This document shows, one piece after another, positions 1 to 5,449 of a stretch of 5,449 bases of DNA. How positions within the stretch are numbered: position 1 is the first letter of the stretch; the number at the start of each line of letters is the position of its first letter. Made by a program: the position numbers and the translations under genes. The DNA comes from Tannerella sp. (lineage in GTDB: Bacteria > Bacteroidota > Bacteroidia > Bacteroidales > Tannerellaceae). The notes under the pieces are model-generated. The model did no database searches. It saw nothing but the letters and a program-made list of their open reading frames with translations, and had not been told where the DNA came from. The stretch covers positions 1 to 5,449 of the forward strand of contig JAIRKN010000069.1 in assembly GCA_031260095.1 (NCBI GenBank). The letters are read 5' to 3'.

Positions 1-252
1 TACATCTTTGATATCGACGATCATGAACTGGGACGAATGATGATTTTTGCGAAAAAAATAGCTGTCGCAATGAAAAAAACCGTACCATGCAGAAGAATCG
101 CTCTTACCGTGATCGGCCTTGAAGTGCCCCACGCCCATATCCACTTGATTCCCATAAACAAAGAATCCGATATGTCTTTTTCCAACCCTAAACTTACATT
201 CACGCCGGAAGAATTTCAGTCTATCGCAGATCATATAAAATCAGCACTGTAA
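1..252 (+). CDS. HIT family nucleotide hydrolase, C-terminal part (5' end outside window)
   Basis: The frame is open from base 1 and ends at TAA 250-252, giving 83 visible residues. Family members are about 130 residues, so roughly 45-50 N-terminal residues lie upstream of the window. The diagnostic histidine triad is present as HAHIH at visible residues 44-48 (bases 130-144), followed by hydrophobic LIPI; in characterised HIT proteins the middle histidine (here residue 46) is the nucleophile that takes the nucleotide phosphate. The tail, with TPEEFQSIADHIKSAL, is the ordinary end for Bacteroidales members, so the gene seems complete at its 3' end. HIT proteins of this type are cytosolic hydrolases or transferases acting on AMP-linked or dinucleoside substrates; the real substrate here is unknown. 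The ATG at 37 is internal, because the residues before it (YIFDIDDHELGR) also match the family. The stop is followed without a gap by an in-frame gene remnant. Confidence 0.9.
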   Translation, partial: YIFDIDDHELGRMMIFAKKIAVAMKKTVPCRRIALTVIGLEVPHAHIHLIPINKESDMSFSNPKLTFTPEEFQSIADHIKSAL

Positions 253-435
253 AAAGATAAACAGGCATGGAAATCACTGGAACAGATTCAGGAATACCGC
301 AATAAAATAGATTCGTCGGCTCCTGCCTGGTTGGTGATTTTCGACCGTCGTCCCAAGTCAGAAAAACTGTCGTGGGACAAAAGCATTTCATGGACTGTCG
401 ATGAAATAAGTAATGTGACGATATTGGGATGTTAA
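253..435 (+). pseudogene. C-terminal remnant of an AAA-ATPase / PD-(D/E)XK nuclease-like protein
   Basis: Immediately after the HIT stop, in the same frame, 60 codons remain open up to TAA 433-435. There is no start codon near the beginning. The translation has protein-like composition, with SLEQIQEY near its start, WLVIFDRRP at 328-354, a SWDKSISW stretch, and the ending VTILGC. From memory of the family, this pattern (QI.EY, then a strand ending in IFDRR, then W(D/E)..I, then V.(I/V).G at the very C-terminus) is typical of the long ATP-binding proteins with a C-terminal PD-(D/E)XK nuclease domain that occur in many copies in Bacteroidales genomes. Those proteins run to about 500 residues; here only the last tenth survives and the ATPase and nuclease cores are absent. 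Most likely a deletion or recombination joined this tail to the HIT gene. A readthrough extension of the HIT protein is possible but less likely. The family call rests on remembered motifs and was not searched. Confidence 0.55.
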
Positions 436-484
436 ATTTATAAATTTTGTTAGTTTCGGTGAAAAATACAGGGGTGCTCTTCCC

Positions 485-575
485 GTTGTAACGGCGTTGT
501 TCGCGAGTTGGTAATGGCGCAAGCAGCATCATTACCGTAGTTTTATAATAACAGTGCGAAACGCCGTCCGGCAAC
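485..575. repeat. Nested inverted repeat / structured intergenic element
   Basis: Three pairing layers are visible. The main stem is ACGGCGTT (491-498) with AACGCCGT (560-567), continued after a 2-base bulge by TCGC (501-504) with GCGA (556-559), so 12 pairs in all. Inside it sits a separate hairpin, GGTAATG (510-516) with CATTACC (530-536), loop 13 bases. Outside, GTTG (485-488) can pair with CAAC (572-575) across an internal loop. No run of T follows on the plus strand, so it is not a plain intrinsic terminator. It lies downstream of the gene remnant and upstream of the DUF2723 promoter. It could be a structured RNA, a protein-binding or REP-like repeat, or the downstream border of the element that left the remnant. 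The pairing is seen directly; the role is unknown. Confidence 0.5.
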
Positions 576-580
576 ACTCC

Positions 581-624
581 GGTACATAATTATTGCAAAA
601 ATCCTTGCGGATTTAAGGCGTACC
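581..624. repeat. Small compound hairpin before an A8 tract
   Basis: AAATCC (599-604) and GGATTT (609-614) pair perfectly around a 4-base loop. The pair is framed by a second inverted repeat, GGTAC (581-585) with GTACC (620-624). Eight A's follow at 626-633. Read on the minus strand, the inner hairpin has a GCAA (GNRA-type) loop and is followed by a short T run, as in a weak intrinsic terminator, but no minus-strand gene is present to use it. On the plus strand it has no T tract. It may insulate the downstream promoter, or it may be chance in AT-rich DNA. Confidence 0.3.
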
Positions 625-679
625 TAAAAAAAACACCGGATTATTTTCCCCTCTCAACAATAAATAAGAATAACAATAC

Positions 680-710
680 GTTGTGAAATCAGCGTATTTT
701 CGTAAATTTG
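680..710 (+). promoter_or_regulatory. Bacteroidota-type sigma-ABfr promoter for the DUF2723 operon
   Basis: TAAATTTG at 703-710 matches the Bacteroidota -7 consensus TAnnTTTG exactly. TTG at 681-683 (GTTG against the consensus TTTG) lies 19 bases upstream, within the normal -33 spacing. The DNA before it is AT-rich. Transcription should begin roughly 5-8 bases after 710, leaving a leader of about 20-25 bases before ATG 740. This placement also decides the start codon: a GTG at 683 would lie inside the promoter. Confidence 0.7.
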
Positions 711-739
711 CAGTCAAATTAAAAATTAACATACAAAAG

Positions 740-3700
740 ATGAAGAAATTTCGACGAACGAATAGAATTACCGGCCTGCTTGTTTTCGCAATCGCGGCAA
801 CCGTATATTTAATGACAATTGAGCCGACAGCAAGTTTTTGGGACTGCGGAGAGTTCATTACTTCGGCATATAAACTGGAAGTAGGGCATCCTCCCGGAGC
901 GCCGTTATTCATGTTAGTAGGCAATCTGTTCTCTCATCTGACGGATGCGGCCAATGCGGGTAGAATGGTAAATGTGATGTCCGCATTATTCAGTGCACTG
1001 ACCATTCTGTTTCTGTTCTGGACCATCACGCATCTGGCAAGAAGAATGATGATCAGAGATGACGAAAAAATAACCTTATCGCAGACGATCCTTATTCTGG
1101 GGTGCGGGTTAGTCGGTTCGTTGGCCTATACTTTCAGTGATACATTCTGGTTTAGCGCTGTCGAGGGCGAAGTCTACGCTTCCGCTTCTTTATTCACCGC
1201 CGTTGTTTTCTGGCTGATCCTCAAATGGGAAGAACATGCGGACGGTCCTCATGCCGACCGCTGGATCGTACTGATCGCCTACCTAATGGGGCTGAGTATC
1301 GGCGTCCACCTGTTGAATCTGCTTTGCATACCGGCGATTGCACTTGTTTACTATTATAAACGATATCCGGCTCCGACCCTCAAAGGAATGTTCTATACCA
1401 TATTCATATCCTTTGCTATCATCGCTATCATGATGTATGGCATCGTGCAGGGACTTGTTGAAGTATGCGGATGGTTTGAATTACTTTTCGTCAACGTATG
1501 CGGCATGCCCTATAATTCCGGCGTATTTGCTTACGTAATCATCATCTCCGGAGCATTAATATGGGCGATATGGGAAACCATGCGTAAAGAAGTCAATGAA
1601 AAACGGATGAAAGCGGCCTTTATTTTAACCGTAACCGTCGTAGGAATACCCTTTATCGGGAACGGCTACTTATTAGGAATCCTGCTGATTGCCGCATTAA
1701 CAGGATTCATGTTCGGTTACAAAAAAATAAATGTAAAAGCGATCAACACGATCCTGATATCATTAATGGTCATCGTGATCGGCTATTCTACTTTCGCGCT
1801 GATCCTCATCCGCGCCACAGCCGAAACGCCGATGAATCAGAATAATCCGAATGACATCTTCACCCTCCGCACCTACCTGGCACGCGAACAATATGGCGAT
1901 ACGCCCCTCCTATATGGCAAAACCTACGTTTCCGACGTAAAACGCGAGCGGCAGGGCAATCACCTCATCCCCGTCATGAAGGCCGGCGTTCCGACATGGA
2001 CACGTGTCATAAAAGAAAGTCCGGACGAGAAAGACCACTACTTCATTTCGTCGAAAAACGAACGGGCCATTTATATCGAAGAAACCTGCATGTTATTCCC
2101 ACGCATGTACAGCTCGGTCGATGAAAACCATATCGCCGGGTATAAGGAATGGGGGGAAGTGAAAGGAACGCCGGTCAGGATCCAGCAGGGAAGCGAATCA
2201 AAAACAGTAATGAAACCGACATTCGGCGAAAACCTGCGATATTTCTTCAATTACCAGCTGAATTTCATGTACTGGCGTTATTTCATGTGGAATTTCTCCG
2301 GCCGGCAGAACGATATCCAGGGACACGGGAATATTATGCACGGAAACTGGATAACCGGCATCAAATTCCTGGACGAACTGCGTGTTGGCCCCCAGGATAA
2401 CATGCCGCCCGATATCATCGACAACAAAGGTCATAATGCCTTTTACATGCTTCCATTGATACTTGGGATAATCGGAATCCTGGTTCAGGTACTGAAAAAA
2501 GGCGACAAAGGCATACAGGGCTTCTGGATTACATTCTTCCTGTTCTTCATGACCGGCATTGCAATCGTCTTATACCTCAACCAGCCCCCGTTCCAGCCAC
2601 GTGAACGGGATTACGCATACGCCGGCTCATTCTATGCTTTCTGCATCTGGATCGGTATCGGGGTCGCCGGTATCGCCCAGCTACTGGAACGCGCAAAAAT
2701 ACCTCCCGTTGCGGCAAGTTTGATGGCCACCGTCATTTGCCTGTTCGTACCGTTACAAATGGCCTCCCGGACATGGGACGATCATGACCGTTCGGGACGT
2801 TATGTTGCGCGTGACTTCGGGCGGAACTACCTCGAATCATGCGAGCCGAATGCCATTATCTTTACGCATGGCGACAATGACACTTTCCCGCTATGGTATG
2901 TGCAGGAGGTAGAAGGCGTTCGCACGGACGTACGAGTCTGCAACACCAGCTATCTCCAGACCGACTGGTACATCAACCAAATGAAACGCCAGGCCTATAA
3001 TTCCGACCCCTTACCGATATCGTGGACCTACAAAGATTACCTGCAAGGACAACGCGATCTTATCTATATCATCCCTTCATCAGAGCAGCCGCGGCCGATC
3101 AACCTGGGTACGGCGCTCGACTTCATCAAAAGCGATAACCCGAAGCATAAATTCCAGTATGGAAATTCGATGCAGGATTATATTCCGGCGTCCCGGTTTA
3201 CCCTTCGTGTCGACTCGGCCGCCGTCGTAAATAATAAAATCGTGAACAGGGAATATGAACCTTATATCGAAAACGAAATAACGATGAATTTTGACGGGAA
3301 AAACTATATTACAAAAGTAGACGTTATATCTATGGATATGATTAAAACGAATAATTGGGAGCGCCCGATCTATTACGCATCCACCGTACCCGGAACTCTG
3401 TATGGCTATGTGGGGAATAATTTACAGAAAACAGGCCTTGCATTTCAGTTGGTGCCGGTGAATACGACCGGACATGACATTACGATCAATACGACAAAGA
3501 TGTATGACAATGTCATGAATAAATTCAAATGGGGCGGCATTGACAAGTCGGAGGTATATCTGGAAGAAAATACCATGAGGATGTGCAAATCATACCGTCA
3601 GGTATTATTCGCTGATCTGGCCGAAGCGTTGATGAAAGAGGGCAAAGCCGATAGCGCCCTGAAAGTCCTTGACCGTTGCCTCGAAGTGCTGCCTGAAAAA

Positions 3701-4003
3701 AACGTCCCATACGACTTTTCTATTTATCCGATAGCCCGGCTCTATTTTTCCTTGGGAGAAACGGAAAAAGCCAAAGACATTACGGCAAAAATGGTAGAAC
3801 GAAGCATGACGGAAGTAGACTGGATGCTCCGCTTAAAACCGGCACAACGCGAAACGTTCCAGAGAAACATAAACTACAATCTGGCCGTGATGAGGGACAT
3901 CCTGACAGTAAGTATGCAATACGACAAAGAGTTTGCCCAGTCGTATATTGAGCGCTTCAATAACTATTCCATGCAATTTGAATCCGGCCAGAAGAAACCG
4001 TAA
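740..4003 (+). CDS. DUF2723 / TMEM260-like GT-C membrane glycosyltransferase with TPR-like C-terminus
   Basis: This 1087-residue protein belongs to the DUF2723 family. Human TMEM260, which shares the domain, is an ER protein O-mannosyltransferase, so a lipid-linked sugar transferase of the GT-C fold is the best model; donor and acceptor here are unknown. About 12-13 membrane segments fill residues 10-690, starting at 10-27. The first outer loop carries WDCGEF (W34, D35, E38), the likely acidic catalytic motif, then HPPG (50-53). Another family motif, EGEVY, lies at 142-146. A soluble loop of about 200 residues splits the membrane domain. NQPPFQPRERDYAY begins at 614, and the C-terminal domain contains HGDNDTFPLWY from 710. 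Residues about 950-1030 look like TPR helices (SLGETEKAKD). I chose ATG 740 rather than the upstream in-frame GTG 683: the promoter overlaps the GTG, and MKKFRRTN leading into the first helix is the family's usual start. It has an A-rich leader and no Shine-Dalgarno. The reading frame is intact. Confidence 0.88.
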   Translation: MKKFRRTNRITGLLVFAIAATVYLMTIEPTASFWDCGEFITSAYKLEVGHPPGAPLFMLVGNLFSHLTDAANAGRMVNVMSALFSALTILFLFWTITHLARRMMIRDDEKITLSQTILILGCGLVGSLAYTFSDTFWFSAVEGEVYASASLFTAVVFWLILKWEEHADGPHADRWIVLIAYLMGLSIGVHLLNLLCIPAIALVYYYKRYPAPTLKGMFYTIFISFAIIAIMMYGIVQGLVEVCGWFELLFVNVCGMPYNSGVFAYVIIISGALIWAIWETMRKEVNEKRMKAAFILTVTVVGIPFIGNGYLLGILLIAALTGFMFGYKKINVKAINTILISLMVIVIGYSTFALILIRATAETPMNQNNPNDIFTLRTYLAREQYGDTPLLYGKTYVSDVKRERQGNHLIPVMKAGVPTWTRVIKESPDEKDHYFISSKNERAIYIEETCMLFPRMYSSVDENHIAGYKEWGEVKGTPVRIQQGSESKTVMKPTFGENLRYFFNYQLNFMYWRYFMWNFSGRQNDIQGHGNIMHGNWITGIKFLDELRVGPQDNMPPDIIDNKGHNAFYMLPLILGIIGILVQVLKKGDKGIQGFWITFFLFFMTGIAIVLYLNQPPFQPRERDYAYAGSFYAFCIWIGIGVAGIAQLLERAKIPPVAASLMATVICLFVPLQMASRTWDDHDRSGRYVARDFGRNYLESCEPNAIIFTHGDNDTFPLWYVQEVEGVRTDVRVCNTSYLQTDWYINQMKRQAYNSDPLPISWTYKDYLQGQRDLIYIIPSSEQPRPINLGTALDFIKSDNPKHKFQYGNSMQDYIPASRFTLRVDSAAVVNNKIVNREYEPYIENEITMNFDGKNYITKVDVISMDMIKTNNWERPIYYASTVPGTLYGYVGNNLQKTGLAFQLVPVNTTGHDITINTTKMYDNVMNKFKWGGIDKSEVYLEENTMRMCKSYRQVLFADLAEALMKEGKADSALKVLDRCLEVLPEKNVPYDFSIYPIARLYFSLGETEKAKDITAKMVERSMTEVDWMLRLKPAQRETFQRNINYNLAVMRDILTVSMQYDKEFAQSYIERFNNYSMQFESGQKKP

Positions 4004-4006
4004 AAG

Positions 4007-4627
4007 ATGTTGATCGAACAGCCTCCCCGGATTTACCGCTGGTTATTTCCGGGGGCCTTTTGGCGGATCCCTTCGCCGAAAGGGATGAAAAAAAGCGTCT
4101 ACCTGACTTTTGACGACGGCCCTATCCCCGAAATGACGACATGGATTCTGGATACGCTCGACAAATACGGTATAAAAGCTACCTTCTTTTGTGTGGGAGA
4201 GAACGTAAGTAAAAACCCGGAACTCTACCAATCCGTATTAGATCGTGGGCATCGTGTAGGGAATCACACGTATAACCACATACAGGGAATACGTTCCCGG
4301 TCGGGAAATTACATCCGTAACATTGCAAAAGCCGCCCAATCTATCGACAGTGATCTATTCCGTCCTCCGCATGGCCACATGCGCCTCTCACAGGTATTAC
4401 GGCTGCGTCGGCTTTTCAGGATTATCATGTGGGACGTTGTAACCCGTGATTATAGCCCGCACATGACGGCAAAAGGCGTTTTCAACAACATAAAACGATA
4501 TACACGTAACGGATCCATCATCGTATTCCATGATTCGCTGAAAGCTGCCGGACGGATAGAAGAATCGCTCCCCAGATCCATTGAATGGCTCCTGAAAGAG
4601 GAATACGAATTTAAAGTGTTCGACTGA
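4007..4627 (+). CDS. NodB-type polysaccharide deacetylase (carbohydrate esterase family 4)
   Basis: This 206-residue protein is essentially one NodB homology domain. CE4 enzymes remove N- or O-acetyl groups from sugars using a divalent metal. The motifs appear in order. TFDDGP (34-39) has the base D36 and metal ligand D37. HTYNH (87-91) supplies metal ligands H87 and H91. RPPHG (119-123) is motif 3, with His where many members have Tyr. WDVVTRDYS (142-150) is motif 4, with Tyr in place of the common Trp. VFHDS (173-177) holds catalytic H175. All key residues are present, so it should be active. No signal peptide or clear membrane helix is seen; the N-terminus IYRWLFPGAFWRI is aromatic and may touch the membrane. 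The start at 4007 comes 3 bases after the DUF2723 stop, so the two genes are co-transcribed and probably act in one glycan or glycoprotein pathway. Peptidoglycan, surface polysaccharide or a lipid-linked sugar are all possible substrates. Confidence 0.92.
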   Translation: MLIEQPPRIYRWLFPGAFWRIPSPKGMKKSVYLTFDDGPIPEMTTWILDTLDKYGIKATFFCVGENVSKNPELYQSVLDRGHRVGNHTYNHIQGIRSRSGNYIRNIAKAAQSIDSDLFRPPHGHMRLSQVLRLRRLFRIIMWDVVTRDYSPHMTAKGVFNNIKRYTRNGSIIVFHDSLKAAGRIEESLPRSIEWLLKEEYEFKVFD

Positions 4628-4696
4628 GGGATGCGATAGCGACGGCGCACGAGGCCTTACTTTTTCCTTCCTTCGTATCAGGACAAAAGAACAACC

Positions 4697-5449
4697 TTAC
4701 CCCTTACCGGTTTGCAACTGCGCCTTCAAAGCGGCAAGTTCGGCAAGGGCAGCTTCTTTTTCGGCGCGTTCGACACGTTCGCGGGCAAGGGCGGCTTCCT
4801 TTTCGGCACGTTCGGCGCGGACGTGGGCGAGGGCAGATTCCTTTTCGGCGAGTGCAGACTCCTTTTCAGCAAGAGCGGCTTCTTTCTCGGCGCGTTCACG
4901 GGCGAGGGCTTCTTCTCTCTTGCGAAAATGTTCCGTCACGTCGTCTTCCATTTCCATTGCTTCGCGGATATCCCTGTCGGCGACGGCCAACTGCAAGCGG
5001 CGCACGATAGGACGGTACTCTTCCGGGAAAAGCTCCACTTTCAAATTGAGGATATGGCAGTCGTCCATCCGGTTGGCCTGGTCGAAAATACTCAGCAGGA
5101 TTTCCAGATCGTTGCGGCGGCGGCCTTTCAGTTCCGGCACCTGAACGATCCACGAGCGGTGGTGCAGGCTCTCCACAAACTCGTTGCGTAGCCCTTTCAA
5201 CTCGCGGCCCGTCCCGGCGTCCAACGCAAGGGGATCGACTGTCATCACCGGTACGCCTTTCACGCCGATGCCCGAGCCGATGAAATATATGCAATAGATC
5301 TGCATCGGATGTTCGACGCCCGACGAATCGACGTAGATGTTCTCCGGTTTCTGATACTGACCGCCCATATAACGCCTGAAGCGCATGATGTCGGTACCGA
5401 TCGACACTTTCTGCACTTCTATCATCACCAGTTTGGACGTATCTCCGAT
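4697..5449 (-). CDS. PD-(D/E)XK nuclease-like (Rpn/transposase-type) protein with C-terminal coiled coil, 5' end outside window
   Basis: The minus-strand frame is open from the window edge (5449) to TAA at 4699-4697, giving 250 visible residues. The first potential starts, GTG 5428 and ATG 5425, are probably internal, because the residues before them (GDTSKLV) form part of the core strand. That strand continues as MIEVQK; E11-x-Q13 fits the E-x-K/Q half of a PD-(D/E)XK active site, and the partner Asp would lie upstream, out of view. Next come DIMRFRRYMGGQY, a strand IYCIYFIG, and a helical part with DLEILLSIFDQ (about 113-125) and EEYRPIVRRL, as in Bacteroidales proteins usually labelled PD-(D/E)XK nuclease family transposase. 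Residues about 176-245 form an Ala/Glu/Lys/Arg-rich heptad coiled coil. Relatives are numerous and variable per genome; real nuclease or transposase activity is not established. It is convergent with the deacetylase gene, with 69 bases between the two stops. The family call rests on remembered motifs. Confidence 0.7.
   Translation of the reverse strand: MGDTSKLVMIEVQKVSIGTDIMRFRRYMGGQYQKPENIYVDSSGVEHPMQIYCIYFIGSGIGVKGVPVMTVDPLALDAGTGRELKGLRNEFVESLHHRSWIVQVPELKGRRRNDLEILLSIFDQANRMDDCHILNLKVELFPEEYRPIVRRLQLAVADRDIREAMEMEDDVTEHFRKREEALARERAEKEAALAEKESALAEKESALAHVRAERAEKEAALARERVERAEKEAALAELAALKAQLQTGKG
4742..4900 (-). repeat. Degenerate 21/42-bp tandem repeats encoding coiled-coil heptads
   Basis: On the plus strand, two 42-bp units that begin GGCAAGGGC (4742-4783 and 4784-4825) are followed by two 21-bp units with GGCGAG starts (4826-4846 and 4847-4867) and a diverged partial unit (4868-4900). 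Each 21 bp encodes one heptad of the minus-strand protein, read as AEKEAAL, AEKESAL, AEKESAL and so on; the 42-bp units encode two heptads containing RAERAEKEAAL or RVERAEKEAAL. The units keep frame, and most differences are single bases, consistent with expansion by slippage or unequal recombination followed by drift. The number of heptads probably varies between strains and paralogs. Confidence 0.75.

Noticed and set aside
428..450. Second Bacteroidota promoter at TATAAATTTTG after the remnant
   Set aside because: The spacing inside the motif is one base too long for TAnnTTTG, and no gene starts downstream before the real promoter at 680-710.
485..575. Integron attC site, suggested by the GTTG and CAAC ends
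   Set aside because: The order is reversed (GTT on the left, AAC on the right) compared with attC (AAC left, GTT right), and no integrase or cassette structure is nearby.
221..577. Minus-strand open frame of 118 codons across the remnant and the inverted repeat
   Set aside because: It overlaps the HIT end and the remnant antisense, has no recognisable domain, and its composition looks like non-coding sequence. The plus-strand reading of 253-435 is more protein-like.
683..739. N-terminal extension of the DUF2723 protein from GTG 683
   Set aside because: A Bacteroidota promoter lies within it, and the family N-terminus matches a start at ATG 740.
4628..4696. Intrinsic terminator between the two convergent genes
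   Set aside because: Only a 3-pair GGC/GCC stem (4644-4646 with 4654-4656) before a T5 run at 4661-4665 could be found. That is too weak to call, and no better stem appears on the minus strand.
4712..5191. Long plus-strand open frame of 159 codons opposite the nuclease-like gene
   Set aside because: Its Gly/Phe-rich translation is the mirror of the Ala/Glu heptad repeats on the other strand. The minus-strand frame has recognisable family motifs and this one has none.

Overview
The window looks like a Bacteroidales chromosome (Bacteroidota). Three things point there. The large gene has a promoter of the TTG-N19-TAnnTTTG type used by the Bacteroidota primary sigma factor. Its start codon has an A-rich leader with no Shine-Dalgarno sequence. 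All of its proteins resemble families I know from Bacteroides, Parabacteroides and Tannerella. The multi-copy accessory families at both ends hint at Tannerellaceae/Porphyromonadaceae, but the genus cannot be fixed from this sequence.

Layout. (1) 1-252, +: the C-terminal two thirds of a HIT-family nucleotide hydrolase, cut by the window edge. (2) 253-435, +: directly after the HIT stop and in the same frame, a start-less 60-codon open stretch that reads like the C-terminal tail of the multi-copy Bacteroidales AAA-ATPase/PD-(D/E)XK proteins, so probably a gene remnant. (3) 436-682: non-coding, with a nested inverted repeat (485-575), a second small hairpin (581-624), an A8 tract and then an AT-rich promoter region. 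(4) 740-4003, +: a 1087-residue multi-pass membrane protein of the DUF2723 / TMEM260-like GT-C glycosyltransferase family, with a TPR-like C-terminus. (5) 4007-4627, +: a short NodB-type polysaccharide deacetylase, 3 bases behind it and surely co-transcribed. (6) 4697-5449, -: a convergent gene cut by the window edge, related to Bacteroidales PD-(D/E)XK 'Rpn/transposase-like' proteins, ending in a heptad-repeat coiled coil encoded by degenerate 21/42-bp repeats.

How the parts work together. The functional core is the two-gene operon of a membrane glycosyltransferase-like protein and a carbohydrate deacetylase. The likely theme is transfer of a sugar from a lipid carrier onto protein or glycan at the membrane, plus editing of an N-acetylated sugar; the substrate is unknown. 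The HIT gene is housekeeping. The remnant at 253-435 and the coiled-coil protein at the right end both belong to expanded accessory families and mark places where this neighbourhood has been rearranged. I see no tRNA, rRNA, CRISPR array, complete insertion sequence or phage gene.
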